Of a stretch of 64,000 nucleotides of DNA, positions 42,701 through 51,854 are shown one piece after another. The number at the start of each line of letters is the position of its first letter. Position 1 is the first letter of the stretch. A program made the translations under genes and the position numbers. The notes under the pieces were generated by a model, which did not search any database, was not told where the DNA came from, and was given only the letters and a program-made list of their open reading frames with translations. This DNA comes from Natrarchaeobius oligotrophus (GTDB lineage: Archaea > Halobacteriota > Halobacteria > Halobacteriales > Natrialbaceae). The stretch is taken from NCBI RefSeq assembly GCF_003841465.1, contig NZ_REFZ01000013.1:20550-84549 (forward strand). Reading direction: 5' to 3'.

Positions 42701-44269
42701 TCGATCGAGGACCTGAAACAGCTCATCTTCGACCTGAAAACGGCCAACGAGGATGCGGACGTCAACGTCAAGCTCGTCAGCGAAGCCGGCATCGGCACCG
42801 TGGCCGCCGGCGTCGCGAAGGCGAACGCGGACGTCGTCCACATCTCCGGCCACTCCGGCGGCACCGGCGCGTCGCCGCGAACGTCGATCAAAAACGCCGG
42901 TCTCCCCTGGGAGCTCGGGCTGGCCGAGGCGAACCAGATGCTCTGTGCGACCGGCCTTCGCGACCGGATCCGCGTCTCCGCCGACGGCGGGATGAAGACC
43001 GGCCGCGACGTCGCCGTCGCCGCCCTGCTGGGCGCGGAGGAGTACGTCTTCGGCACCGCGAGCCTCGTCACGAGCGGCTGCGTGATGGCCCGGCAGTGTC
43101 ACAAAAACACCTGTCCGGTCGGCGTCGCGACCCAGCGGGAGGACCTCCGCAAGCGGTTCCCCGGCGAACCCGAACACGTCATCAACTACATGACGTTCAT
43201 CGCCCAGGAGCTGCGCGAGATCATGGCCGAACTCGGCTTCGAGACGGTCGACGAGATGATCGGCCGGGTGGACGTCCTCGAACAGCGCGACGACGTTTCC
43301 CATCCGAAGGCGCGCAGCGTCGACCTCTCGGCCGTGCTCGCCGATCCCGCAAGCGACGTGCGACGGAAGGTCCGGGAACAGGACCACGAACTCGAGGATC
43401 AACTCGACCGCGACCTCATCGACGCCGCGACAACCGCGATCGACGAGCAGGTGCCGATCGCCCTCTCGAGCGACGTGACGAACGTCGATCGGGCGGTCGG
43501 CGCGATGCTCTCGAATCGGATCACCAGCCGCTACGGCGAGCCCGGTCTGCCGGAGGAGACGATCACCGTCGACTTCGACGGCACCGCCGGCCAGAGCTTC
43601 GGCGCGTTCCTGGCAAGCGGCGTCTCGTTTCACCTCACGGGCAGCGCCAACGACTACGTCGGCAAGGGGCTCTCGGGCGGCACGATCACGGTCAGAACGC
43701 CCGAAACGGCGAACTACGATCCGACCGAGAACGTCTCGATCGGCAACGTCGCGCTCTACGGTGCGACCGACGGACAGCTCTACGTCAACGGCGTCGCGGG
43801 CGAGCGCTTCGCCGTCCGTAACTCCGGCGCGAAGGCGGTCGTCGAGGGGGTCGGCGACCACGGCTGTGAGTACATGACCGGCGGCGTCGTCGCCGTCCTC
43901 GGCGAGACGGGCAAGAACTTCGCCGCCGGAATGTCCGGCGGCGTCGCCTACGTCTACGATCCCGACGGCGGATTCTCGGCGAAAGCCAACACCGAGATGG
44001 TGACGCTGTACGACGACCTCGAGGAGAAGGACGAGCGAATGCTCCACCGTCTCGTCGAGAACCACGTCGCCTTCACCGGCTCCGAGCGCGGCGCAGCGCT
44101 GCTCGAAGACTGGGAGGGGGCACTCGACTCGTTCGTGAAGGTCATGCCCGAAGCCTACCGCGACGCGATCGCCGAACGAGGCTCGGACGACGTCAGAGCC
44201 GAACTCCCCGGCTCGCCCGACGCCGAGTTCGACGCCGAATCGGCCGGCTTCGCCGCGAGCGACGACTGA
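39719..44269 (+). CDS. gltB: Glutamate synthase, large subunit
   Basis: The 1516-residue enzyme converts glutamine and 2-oxoglutarate to two glutamates. It has an N-terminal amidotransferase domain whose nucleophile is C26 in SNCGVGVV, preceded by a 25-residue propeptide. The central domain follows, then the FMN-binding synthase domain with GGKSNSGEGGEPPERFG, KPGEGGHLPGEKV and GHSGGTGASPRTSIKNAG. The 3Fe-4S motif CVMARQCHKNTC lies near residue 1120, and the C-terminal beta-helix has repeated GG.I units. No small subunit (gltD) is adjacent, so electrons probably come from ferredoxin, as in other archaea and cyanobacteria. The length is full. Confidence 0.96.
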   Translation: MSQPRSAPSAESAQGLADPTDARSNCGVGVVMDLDGGRSHGIVADGLELLVNLEHRGTTGAEKNTGDGAGIVLQTPDAFFRDVLDVELPETYAVGSVFLPQDETAREELISILDDVFSSSDLDVLTWRDVPTDNDDLGRTAIESEPDVRQVFVAPDDDVDGDAFDRRLYVARRALENAVEDCDVDGSDRFYVCSLDSKTVVYKGLLKGEQVASYYPDLTDERFESTFVMVHERFSTNTLGAWHLAHPYRNVVHNGEFNTIQGNVNWMRARETDLESDVIDDLDAVKPVINDPDQSDTASVDNALELLMHDGRDLAHALRMLVPEAWRGDESMDEDRKDWYDFHASLVEPWDGPALVAATDGERVGAVLDRNGLRPCRYDVTTDGRLIVASEAGALETPPEEIDERGRLQPGQLFLADPNEGRVVPDEEVFDRLTDDRYGEWIDREQVHLDDVRTTGDSSPRRPVSELRDHQAAFGYTHDELENLIEPMTQKGKDPVGSMGDDTPLSVLTEFNRPLFSYFKQLFAQVTNPPLDYIREELVTSMESRLGHQRNLLDESPEHARQLVLDSPILTDAELEAIRECAANGITAATIDVTYEPERDEAGSDLEAAIERVREDVVEAIEDGHEVIVLSDRAVGEDRLAIPSLLATGSVHHHLVRNGLRNHVGLVVESGDPRTVHHFATLVGYGAGAVNPYLAYQTIEDLTAGPDGADTEVAVDAYVGAVEDGLLKIMAKMGISTVESYQGAQIFEAVGLDSDLVAEYFEGTENRTEGIGLAEIEADVRERHATAFGDDESNLDRHGEFEHRSNGIHHQWNPETVGTLQQAVRSNDYERYCEFAELINDQNQNLQTLRGLLAFDSDREPVPIEDVEPVADVVERFSTAAMSLGSLSPEAHENNSIAMNRIGGKSNSGEGGEPPERFGTEKECNVKQVASGRFGVTSTYLSSADELQIKMAQGSKPGEGGHLPGEKVNEMIAHVRKSTPGVGLISPPPLHDIYSIEDLKQLIFDLKTANEDADVNVKLVSEAGIGTVAAGVAKANADVVHISGHSGGTGASPRTSIKNAGLPWELGLAEANQMLCATGLRDRIRVSADGGMKTGRDVAVAALLGAEEYVFGTASLVTSGCVMARQCHKNTCPVGVATQREDLRKRFPGEPEHVINYMTFIAQELREIMAELGFETVDEMIGRVDVLEQRDDVSHPKARSVDLSAVLADPASDVRRKVREQDHELEDQLDRDLIDAATTAIDEQVPIALSSDVTNVDRAVGAMLSNRITSRYGEPGLPEETITVDFDGTAGQSFGAFLASGVSFHLTGSANDYVGKGLSGGTITVRTPETANYDPTENVSIGNVALYGATDGQLYVNGVAGERFAVRNSGAKAVVEGVGDHGCEYMTGGVVAVLGETGKNFAAGMSGGVAYVYDPDGGFSAKANTEMVTLYDDLEEKDERMLHRLVENHVAFTGSERGAALLEDWEGALDSFVKVMPEAYRDAIAERGSDDVRAELPGSPDAEFDAESAGFAASDD

Positions 44270-44850
44270 TCCGTTCCGCCGGCCGCGCTGGCGGTACTGG
44301 GGGCCGCCGGACTGCTCTCTCTCTCGTCCAGTCGGCGAAAGTCGTACTCGCGGTCGCGCTCGTCCCGGTAGCGATCGTCGTTCCCGACGACCGCCCTCGT
44401 CTCGCCGATCGCGCTCGTCTTCGAAGCCGCCCGAGAGTCGCGACCGACGGGTTGGCGTCGGCAACGACGGCGGATTCGCCGCGCTCGAGCATCGTCGAAT
44501 CGTCCTCGGCCGCGTCGCGACGGACGTTCGAGCGAAACCGCCCGTCGTCGCCGTCGACGGTGTCGCTCGGAAACGGAGGTGGCGATCGTCGCAGCGGTGG
44601 ACTAGCGGGTCGCTCGTTCCGTCGGCTGGTAATCCGACATCGTCGGCCCGCACACGAACGTGAAGAAAGAACCCCCGCAAAGCCCCGGTGACTGTCCGTC
44701 GATCCGAGCGTTCGCCCGGCGGACGGGATGGACTCGCCACCGAAGTCGAAGGTGGCGCTCTCGAAATCGACGCTGACGCTACCGGAAACGGAGGTGGCGA
44801 TCGTCGCTCGAGGAAAAACACGTATGTCCCGCGGGTGTGTCAGGGTACCC
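44270..44850. other. Long spacer before egsA with a 24-base direct repeat
   Basis: No reading frame in these 581 bases has convincing composition or motifs. CGGAAACGGAGGTGGCGATC plus GTCG occurs exactly at 44568-44591 and again at 44783-44806. Sequence similarity continues about 16 bases upstream of each copy (TCGACGGTGTCGCT against TCGACGCTGACGCT). The second copy lies 45 bases before the egsA start codon. It could be a duplicated regulatory segment or debris of a lost gene. Confidence 0.5.
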
Positions 44851-45912
44851 ATGTTCGAGAAATCGACGTGGATTCGCCTGCCGCGAAACGTCGTCGTGGG
44901 TCACGGCGTCCGCTCGGCCGTCGTCGACGTCGTGGATGATCTGCACCTGCAGGGACGGCCGCTGCTGGTCACGAGTCCGACGCCGCGAGCGGTGGCTGCC
45001 GACCCCGTTGCGGCCGACTTTCGCGACGTCGGCGTCGACCCCGCCATCGTCACCGTCGAGGCGGCGACGTTCGACGCCGTCGAAACCGTGATCGAAACCG
45101 CCGAGACCGAGGAGGTCTCCTACCTCGTCGGAATCGGTGGGGGGAAAGCGATCGACATCGCGAAGATGGCCAGCGACCACCTCGATATGGGGTTTCTCTC
45201 GGTCCCGACGGCGGCGAGCCACGACGGCATCGTCAGCAACCGCGGTTCGGTCCCCGACGGCGACACCCGCCACAGCGTCGCGGCCGAGCCGCCGCTTGCG
45301 GTCGTCGCGGATACGGAGATCCTCGCCGACGCGCCGTGGGAGCTGACGACCGCCGGCTGCGCCGACATTATCTCGAACTACACGGCCGTGATGGACTGGC
45401 GGCTCGCGAAGCGGCTCAAAGACGTCGAGTACTCCGAGTACGCCGCCGCACTCGCGGAGATGACCGCGGAGATCCTGGTCGACAACGCCGACATGGTCCG
45501 CCCCGGCCTCGAAGAGTCGGCCTGGGTCGTCACCAAGGCGCTCATGTCCTCCGGCGTCGCGATGTCCATCGCGGACTCTTCGAGGCCAGCGAGCGGCGCG
45601 GAGCATCTCTTTTCGCACAAGCTCGATCGGCTCGCACCCGACGCGGCACTGCACGGCCACCAGGTCGGCGTCGGCTCGATCATGACCGCCTACCTCCACG
45701 GCGGCGACCGCGGCGTCTGGCGGGACATTCGGGACGCGCTCTCGAGCATCGACGCGCCGACGACCGCGGGCGAACTCGGCATCGACGACGGGACCGTGAT
45801 CGAGGCGCTAACGACCTGCCACGAGATCCGCGATCGGTACACGATCCTCGGCGACGGGATGAACGAGCGAGCCGCACGGGAGGTCGCCAGAAAAACCGGC
45901 GTCGTCGGTTGA
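44851..45912 (+). CDS. egsA: sn-glycerol-1-phosphate dehydrogenase
   Basis: The 353-residue NAD(P)-dependent enzyme reduces dihydroxyacetone phosphate to sn-glycerol-1-phosphate, the first committed step for the archaeal lipid backbone. It shows the nucleotide-binding VGIGGGKAIDIAKMAS, the metal-binding aspartate in SHDGIVSN and the two metal-binding histidine segments HLFSHKLD and HGHQVGVG. The start is the ATG at 44851 (MFEKSTWIRLPRNVVVG); upstream in-frame codons read through low-quality sequence. The gene is followed by a convergent flippase-like membrane protein. Length is normal for the family. Confidence 0.95.
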   Translation: MFEKSTWIRLPRNVVVGHGVRSAVVDVVDDLHLQGRPLLVTSPTPRAVAADPVAADFRDVGVDPAIVTVEAATFDAVETVIETAETEEVSYLVGIGGGKAIDIAKMASDHLDMGFLSVPTAASHDGIVSNRGSVPDGDTRHSVAAEPPLAVVADTEILADAPWELTTAGCADIISNYTAVMDWRLAKRLKDVEYSEYAAALAEMTAEILVDNADMVRPGLEESAWVVTKALMSSGVAMSIADSSRPASGAEHLFSHKLDRLAPDAALHGHQVGVGSIMTAYLHGGDRGVWRDIRDALSSIDAPTTAGELGIDDGTVIEALTTCHEIRDRYTILGDGMNERAAREVARKTGVVG

Positions 45913-45930
45913 GACGACGATCAGCAGCGT

Positions 45931-46947
45931 TCACAGCCGTTGAAAGCCGGTGACAGAGGCGATCACCGCGACGACGCCGGTGACCGCGAGGTGTGCCCAG
46001 TAGGTCGTGAGTCGGTAGAGAACCGCGACGGCGCCGGCGTCGCCGGCGGAGACGCCGAGGGTCGCGACGAGCAGACTCGTCAGAACGACCTCGATGCCGC
46101 CGCTTCCTCCGGGTAACGGAACCACGCCGCCGAAGGAAGCGAGCGGCGCGCAGACGAGTGCCAGCGCCAGTGGCGCGTCGACGCCGATCGCGAGCAGACA
46201 GAAATAAAGCGGCAGCGAGTTGAACATCCAGCTCACGACGGCGACCGAAAAGGCGACCGCGATCGTCCGACGCGACGCCTGTATTACCCGGAGCGTGTCG
46301 AAAAATCCGTGGACGCGTTTCGCCAGCACGCTTTCACCCGGGTTGACGTACGGTAGGCGCTCGAGACCGGCCTCGACTCTGACCGACGCCGCGAGCAGCG
46401 TGGATCTCGCGATTCCGCGGTTGAATCCCGCGACGACGGCGACCGTCGCGACCGCTCCGGCGACGCCGACGACGACGATCGCGGTCGCGATCGAGGTGAC
46501 CGCTTCGCTTTCGCTGGTCGCCGCGAACGCGACGAATCCGATTACGGCGACGACGATACTGCTCAGGGCGTTGAACCCCTCCGCGGCGGCGACGACGGCC
46601 AGGTTGTCCTCGAACTCCGAATCCGACGCGTCCGCGAGCAAATACGCCGTGATCGGCGTTCCCGTCGAACGTCCCCAGGGGAGCGCGCTCCGAGCGAAGT
46701 ACCCGGAGAGGTACGCCGCCGCGAACGCTCCACCGCGAGCGCCGCCGGCGACCGGACCGAGCAGTCGCTCGACGACCAACGCGCGAAGTGCCAGAATGCC
46801 GAGTCCGCTCACCAGCGCGGCGGCGAGTGCGCCGGGGTGTGCCGTCCGAACGGTCGAGACGACGTCGTCCCAGCCGAGACCGTAGACGAGTAACGTGACG
46901 ACTACGACCGCAACGGCGAGTCCGCCGACGGCGCGTCGCCAGCGCAT
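45931..46947 (-). CDS. Flippase-like / LPG-synthase transmembrane-region protein
   Basis: The 338-residue membrane protein has about eight hydrophobic segments and belongs to the UPF0104 group related to the transmembrane part of lysylphosphatidylglycerol synthase. Signatures are RWRRAVGGLAVAVVVVTLLV at the start, YLSGYFARSALPWGRSTGTPI in the middle and GGVVPLPGGSGGIEVVLTSLLV near the C-terminus (the family's P-G-G-x-G motif). These proteins are thought to move lipids or lipid-linked sugars. The start ATG is at 46945-46947. It sits between egsA, convergent, and the S9 peptidase on the same strand. Confidence 0.88.
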   Translation of the reverse strand: MRWRRAVGGLAVAVVVVTLLVYGLGWDDVVSTVRTAHPGALAAALVSGLGILALRALVVERLLGPVAGGARGGAFAAAYLSGYFARSALPWGRSTGTPITAYLLADASDSEFEDNLAVVAAAEGFNALSSIVVAVIGFVAFAATSESEAVTSIATAIVVVGVAGAVATVAVVAGFNRGIARSTLLAASVRVEAGLERLPYVNPGESVLAKRVHGFFDTLRVIQASRRTIAVAFSVAVVSWMFNSLPLYFCLLAIGVDAPLALALVCAPLASFGGVVPLPGGSGGIEVVLTSLLVATLGVSAGDAGAVAVLYRLTTYWAHLAVTGVVAVIASVTGFQRL

Positions 46948-47011
46948 ACGTGGGGTTGGAACGGGGGGCTGGTTAACGACGCTAAGTCGGTAAGGTTGGC
47001 CGTCTTTCGAC

Positions 47012-48865
47012 TCAGACGTGCTCGTCGAGGAACTCGGCGATCGCGGTGTAGGCCTCGATGCGATTCTCGAGCTTCGAGAAGCCGTGCCCTTCGTCGTCGA
47101 AGAGCAACGTTCTGACGGGAACGCCCTGCTCGGCGGCCTTCTCGGCGATCTGCTCGGCTTCCCCGACCGGAACGCGCGGATCGTTCTCGCCGTGAAGCAC
47201 GAACAGCGGCGCCTCGATCCGCTCGACGTTGTTCGTCGGCGAGATCGACTCGAGGAACTCCCGGTCCTCCTCGAGCGAGCCGTACTCGGCCTCGCGCAGT
47301 TCGCGACGCCAGTCGCCGGTGTTCTCGAGGAACGTGACGAAGTTCGCGATGCCGACGACATCGATTCCTGCTGCCCAGAGGTCGGGATACTCGGTCAGCG
47401 CCGCGAGCACCATGAATCCGCCGTAGGAGCCGCCCTTCGCGGCGATTCGGTCGGGGTCGACGGCGGGATGGTCGTGGAGCCACTCGACGCACGCTCTGAG
47501 ATCCGCGACGGAGTCCATCCGTTTTTCGACGTCGTCGAGCGCCGCGTACTCCGCGCCGTAGCCAGCCGAACCGCGAACGTTCGGCTCGAAGTACGCGTAA
47601 CCGCGATCGAGAAAGTACTGCTTGACGCTCGAGAACGACGGCCGGCGTTGGCTCTCGGGACCGCCGTGGATGTCGACGATGACGGGGGCCCCGTCGTCGG
47701 TCGATCGTCCGTCGTTCTCCGGGGTCGAACCGTCGTCCGCGCACTCGCTCGGGAGCGTGAGGAATCCGGGAATCTCGAGCCCGTCGAAGCTCTCGACGTG
47801 GACCAGCTCCGATTCGTCGAACGTCTCGCGCGGGATACCAGCCGTCGGTGCGTCCGTCCAGCGCTCGGCCTCCCCGGTCTCGACGTCGACGGCGAAGACG
47901 TTAGTGTTGACCGCGTCGCCGGTCGTCGACAGCGCGAACCGTTCGGCGTCCGGGTCGAAACTTACGCCGCCCGCGACGCCTCCCGGCAGGTCGGGCTCCG
48001 GGAAGGTCTCGAACGCCGTCGGCTCGTCCGGATCGAACTCGCCGACGGTGAGCTCGGTGTACCCCTCGACGTTTCGCGAGTAGACGAACCGGCCGGTCTC
48101 GTCGTCGAGTGCAACGCCGTCGACGTTCCAGCCGTCCCCGTCGACGACCGTCTCGAGCGTGCGCTCTTCGAGGTCGAAGTAGGCGAGATAGAGCGTGTCC
48201 GCGTCGCCGTGATCGGTCACCAGATACACCCCTTCGCCGTCCGGAGCCCAGCTCGCACTCTGGTAGCGGACGTCTCCTTCGTGTGGCGTGAGGTGGTCGA
48301 TCTCGCCGGTGTCGACCTCGAGGACGTACAGGTCCTGATCGAAGTTCGAGTACGCCTGCGAGACGAGCAGTCGGGTGTCGTCGGGGCTGAAACCCGAAAC
48401 CGACAGCCAGCCGTCGCCCTCGTAGACTAGCCGTGCGTCGTCGCCGCGCGCGTCTCGTCGCTGGACGTAGACGTCGAAGACCGACTCGTCCCGGCGGTTC
48501 GAGGCGAACGCGAACCGATCGCCGTCGTGGCTCCAGCCGCCCCAGCGATGTTTGGCGTCGGGTTTCGCCGTCAGATTGCTGATCTCGCCGGTCCTCGCGT
48601 CGAGTATGAACAGTTGAACGCGCTCGTTGCCGCCCTCGTCCATGCCGAAGATCGCCTCGAGGCGCTCCGGAGACCACGAGGAGAACGTCACCCGCTCGTC
48701 GTCGAACGTCCGCTGTACGGGCCACTCCCGCGGGCCCTGGAGCGTCCAGACCTGCGGCGTTCCCGTCGTATCCATCAAAAACGACAGCCGTTGTCCCCGA
48801 GGTCCGAACGACGCGCCGTAGGCGCTTCGAACGTTGAGATAGCGCTCGATGTCGTAGCTCACCAT
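47012..48865 (-). CDS. S9-family (prolyl-oligopeptidase-like) serine peptidase
   Basis: The 617-residue peptidase has an N-terminal beta-propeller (about residues 1-380) with WD/TolB-like repeats such as GGWSHDGDRFAFASNR and GFSPDDTRLLVSQAYSN. A C-terminal alpha/beta hydrolase domain follows, with the triad S480 (GGSYGG), D562 (HGENDPRVPV) and H594 (EGHGFSK). The arrangement is that of acylaminoacyl-peptidase / dipeptidyl-peptidase-like enzymes, which cut short peptides inside the cell. No signal peptide is seen. The start ATG is at 48863-48865. Confidence 0.94.
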   Translation of the reverse strand: MVSYDIERYLNVRSAYGASFGPRGQRLSFLMDTTGTPQVWTLQGPREWPVQRTFDDERVTFSSWSPERLEAIFGMDEGGNERVQLFILDARTGEISNLTAKPDAKHRWGGWSHDGDRFAFASNRRDESVFDVYVQRRDARGDDARLVYEGDGWLSVSGFSPDDTRLLVSQAYSNFDQDLYVLEVDTGEIDHLTPHEGDVRYQSASWAPDGEGVYLVTDHGDADTLYLAYFDLEERTLETVVDGDGWNVDGVALDDETGRFVYSRNVEGYTELTVGEFDPDEPTAFETFPEPDLPGGVAGGVSFDPDAERFALSTTGDAVNTNVFAVDVETGEAERWTDAPTAGIPRETFDESELVHVESFDGLEIPGFLTLPSECADDGSTPENDGRSTDDGAPVIVDIHGGPESQRRPSFSSVKQYFLDRGYAYFEPNVRGSAGYGAEYAALDDVEKRMDSVADLRACVEWLHDHPAVDPDRIAAKGGSYGGFMVLAALTEYPDLWAAGIDVVGIANFVTFLENTGDWRRELREAEYGSLEEDREFLESISPTNNVERIEAPLFVLHGENDPRVPVGEAEQIAEKAAEQGVPVRTLLFDDEGHGFSKLENRIEAYTAIAEFLDEHV

Positions 48866-49440
48866 AGGTGGGGGAACTCGACCGACGGCGGTATGCGTTT
48901 GGGTTGCGGCCGAACGCTCGAGTCACTCCCGCTTTCGGTCGACTAACGACCGATTTCGCCGAACGGTCTCGCCGTTCAGCTCCGCCGAGGGTTCGATCCC
49001 ATCCGCGTTCTCGATCGTATTACCGGTTTCTCCGGGGTCAGAATGCCGCTCGAAATTCCCCTGGACGATCGCAGTCGGTGGGGAACGACGGTCCTCGAGA
49101 ACCGCGACGCTCACCCGTTCGTTTCGCGAAGGGAGTGCTAGAAGTAATAACCGATGTCAGCCGTCCGAAACCGATCGTCGGGCAAACGATACCGAACAGC
49201 CTTCCGACAGATTCCCCTCGCACCGCGTTTCCCGCACTATCCGGGTCTGGAACCGATCGACAGCTCCGTGATAGTGACCGTTCCATCACAACCAATACGA
49301 GCTTTGTCGCACGTTTATTTCGTGCACGTCGGAACGATACGTATTCGTTCGCGGGACGATTTCGGTTCCCCTCGGCTCGCGGCTGTCTGGTTGTCATAAC
49401 AAAGGGGGACAGTGGCGTGGATTTCTCCGCGGGACGACAC
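48866..49440. other. Long spacer, no gene seen
   Basis: This stretch separates the S9 peptidase gene from the divergent repeat-protein gene. No frame has good composition. A hairpin GCACG-TTTATTT-CGTGC (49309-49325) embeds a TATA-like TTTATTT, and GTCATAACAAAGG (49395-49407) is the last AT-rich block before the start codon at 49441. These may mark the promoter of the repeat-protein gene. Confidence 0.4.
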
Positions 49441-50517
49441 ATGAGAGACACCAGACCAACGAATACGGAGCGGGGCACAGCGGATCTAACACTGGGCAAA
49501 AAGTGGCTGCTCGTACTCGTGACGCTCGCCGTCGCGATCGGGCTTACGATCACGGCCACCGGTGCGATGGTCGGGGCGTCGGAGCACCAGCCGACGGAAC
49601 ACGAAGCGCTCGCCGTGTCGACCGACTGTGAGGACGACGCGAACCATCTCTCGATCGAGAACCCGAACGGCGACGCCGTCGGACTCGGGCTCACCTGGAA
49701 CGGCGATCACTCGTCGCTCGAGATCCACAGCGACGGAACGCTCGAGACGTCGATGCAAACCGAGCGAACCGTCGAAACCGACGACGCCGGCGACCGTACG
49801 GAGACGGCCACGTACAGTTTGGCGACGGAGCTCCCGGCTAACGAGAACGTGACGTTCGTCGGGCTCGCGGACGGAACGTACGAGCTGTCGGCCACGGCGG
49901 ACGACGACGACGTCTCGCTCGATCACACCGAGGTGACCCTCGAGTGCGCCGACGACTCCGAGGACGTGCTGGTCACTCTCGTGGTCGGTGACTACGTCGA
50001 CGAGAAACACGACGAAACGGAGATGACGACGGCCGTCTCACTCGAGACGGACGACAAAGCCGACGGCGACGAGAAGAAAGCGGACGCGGACCGGGAGAAG
50101 AAGGAGGATAAGGACGACGGGAAAACCATCGTCGATATACTAACCGAAGAACCGCTGGTGAATCAGCCTGCAGAGAAGGATAAGGCGGAGAAACTCGACG
50201 AGAAGAAGGATGATCGAGACGACGAGAAACTCGACGAGAAGAAGGATGATCGAGACGACGAGAAACTCGACGAGAAGAAGGATGATCGAGACGACGAGAA
50301 ACTCGACGAGAAGAAGGATGATCGAGACGACGAAAAACACGACGAGAAGAAAGCCGATAGAGACGACGAAAAAAGCATTATCGATATCCTGACCGAAGAA
50401 CCGCTGGTGAATCAGCCCGCAGAGAAGGATGACGCGGAGAAGGATGACGAGAAGAAGGACGAGAGAGACGACGACAAACACGACGAGAAGAAAGCTGATC
50501 GAGACGACGACAAGTAA
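49441..50517 (+). CDS. Secreted or membrane-anchored Lys/Asp-rich tandem-repeat protein
   Basis: The 358-residue protein has a polar N-terminus and one hydrophobic segment (KWLLVLVTLAVAIGLTITATG, about residues 20-40) that could be a signal or anchor. A domain of about 140 residues with a beta-rich look follows (NPNGDAVGLGLTWNGDHSSLEI, ATYSLATELPANENVTFVGLADG). The C-terminal 150 residues are almost only K, D, E and R, with four exact 12-residue repeats (EKLDEKKDDRDD) and two copies of the 15-residue block DILTEEPLVNQPAEK. High lysine content is unusual for haloarchaeal proteins. A cell-surface role is inferred. The start is the ATG at 49441. Confidence 0.82.
   Translation: MRDTRPTNTERGTADLTLGKKWLLVLVTLAVAIGLTITATGAMVGASEHQPTEHEALAVSTDCEDDANHLSIENPNGDAVGLGLTWNGDHSSLEIHSDGTLETSMQTERTVETDDAGDRTETATYSLATELPANENVTFVGLADGTYELSATADDDDVSLDHTEVTLECADDSEDVLVTLVVGDYVDEKHDETEMTTAVSLETDDKADGDEKKADADREKKEDKDDGKTIVDILTEEPLVNQPAEKDKAEKLDEKKDDRDDEKLDEKKDDRDDEKLDEKKDDRDDEKLDEKKDDRDDEKHDEKKADRDDEKSIIDILTEEPLVNQPAEKDDAEKDDEKKDERDDDKHDEKKADRDDDK
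50188..50367 (+). repeat. 36-base tandem repeat within the Lys/Asp-rich gene
   Basis: Four exact 36-base units run from 50188 to 50331 and a degenerate fifth to 50367. Each unit encodes EKLDEKKDDRDD. Exact identity at the DNA level points to recent slippage or unequal crossing-over, so copy number probably varies between strains. Confidence 0.9.
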
Positions 50518-50649
50518 GGGTATCTCGAGTATCATCCGCTCGGCGATCGGATCGTTCGATCCTCCCGAACCGGGTTTTCTCGAGCGAAGCCCGCTCGAAC
50601 CGACCGAAAGAAGTGACTTTTTATCCCGTCGTTACGTCTCCGTCCGCAT

Positions 50650-51711
50650 ATGCGCGTCGCGTTCGTCTCCTTCGAAACCGTTCACCACCGGGACACCGAG
50701 ACGAACCGACGATTGCAGTCGATACTCGAGCTGGTGCGCGACCGGGGTCACGAGGTTCACCACTTCTGTTGTGCGTTCTGGGGCGGCGGCCACGACGTGT
50801 TCGAACGCGACGGCGTTACCTACCACGGGGTGGCGTCGAGCCTCGACTCGAAGTCAGCGTTTCTCCTTCGGTTGCCACTGGCGCTGTCGGCGGCGGCACC
50901 CGACGTCGTTCACGTCGGCGAACGGCCGCCGGAACAGGTGGTCGCGGCCAGCGTGGGCGGGACGCTCGCACGCGCGCCGACGATTCTCGAGTGGTACGGC
51001 GACGGCGGCGTCGCAGACGGTTGGTGGACTCGTCGAGCCGCCGGTCGTCCCGACCGGATCGTCGCCCCGTCGAACCTCGTCGCCACGTGGATTCGGGAAC
51101 TCGGCATTGGCGGCGACGCAATCGACGTGGTCCCGAACTCGATCGACCTCGATCGAATCCAGCGGGTTTCACCGGACGACCGCGTCGACGTGATCTACGC
51201 CCGGAGACTCGACGAGGACGCGAATCTCGAGAGCCTGCTGCTCGCGCTCGCGGAGCTTCGCGACCGGGACTGGCGCGCGACGATCGTCGGCGACGGACCG
51301 GAGCGGGCGACGTACGAACGGCTGGCGAGCGATCTTCGGATCGACGACCGGATCGAGTTCGCGGGAGACCTCCCGCTCGAGGAGCGGATCGCCGCCTATC
51401 GCGGCGCGCACGTCTTCGCCCAGACTGCCGACCACTGCGTGTTCCCAACGGAGATGCTGTGGGCGCTCGCGGCTGGCTGTATCGGCGTCGTCGAGTACCA
51501 CGCCGACTCGAGCGCACACGAACTCGTCGAGGGCTGGGACCGCGGGTTCCGGACGACGAGCGAGGACGAACTGACCGACGCGATCGTGGCCGCGGGCGAC
51601 CTCGAGCACAGGGAGTACGACGACCGGTTCGCCGAGTTCGACCGCGACGTCGTCCGGGATCGCTACCTCACGGCCTACCGGGCGCTGCAGGAGTCTTCTG
51701 GGTTTTTGTGA
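50650..51711 (+). CDS. Glycosyltransferase family 4
   Basis: The 353-residue GT-B enzyme transfers a sugar from a nucleotide donor. The N-terminal Rossmann domain starts MRVAFVSFETVHHRDTETNRRLQ and has DVVHVGERPPEQVVAASVGG. The linker IVAPSNLVATWIRELGIGGDAIDVVPNSID is typical of GT4. The donor-binding half has RATIVGDGPERATYERLA and the E-x7-E-like region CVFPTEMLWALAAGC. Acceptor and sugar are unknown; S-layer or surface glycosylation is a reasonable guess. It is 132 bases downstream of the surface repeat protein on the same strand. Confidence 0.9.
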   Translation: MRVAFVSFETVHHRDTETNRRLQSILELVRDRGHEVHHFCCAFWGGGHDVFERDGVTYHGVASSLDSKSAFLLRLPLALSAAAPDVVHVGERPPEQVVAASVGGTLARAPTILEWYGDGGVADGWWTRRAAGRPDRIVAPSNLVATWIRELGIGGDAIDVVPNSIDLDRIQRVSPDDRVDVIYARRLDEDANLESLLLALAELRDRDWRATIVGDGPERATYERLASDLRIDDRIEFAGDLPLEERIAAYRGAHVFAQTADHCVFPTEMLWALAAGCIGVVEYHADSSAHELVEGWDRGFRTTSEDELTDAIVAAGDLEHREYDDRFAEFDRDVVRDRYLTAYRALQESSGFL

Positions 51712-51854
51712 TCGATCCCGGAGCGTGAGTCGACCGACCGGATTTCACCGTCGGCGGGCGATCGCGTCTCGAGCTGTGACCGTCCGGAACTCGACCGGAC
51801 GGTCGACGACTCGAGTGGAGACACCTATTTGTCGGTCGGCGAAAAGTACCGTCC

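Noticed and set aside
50188..50367. CRISPR-like array because of regular 36-base repeats
   Set aside because: The repeats are contiguous without spacers, in frame, and encode a protein repeat.
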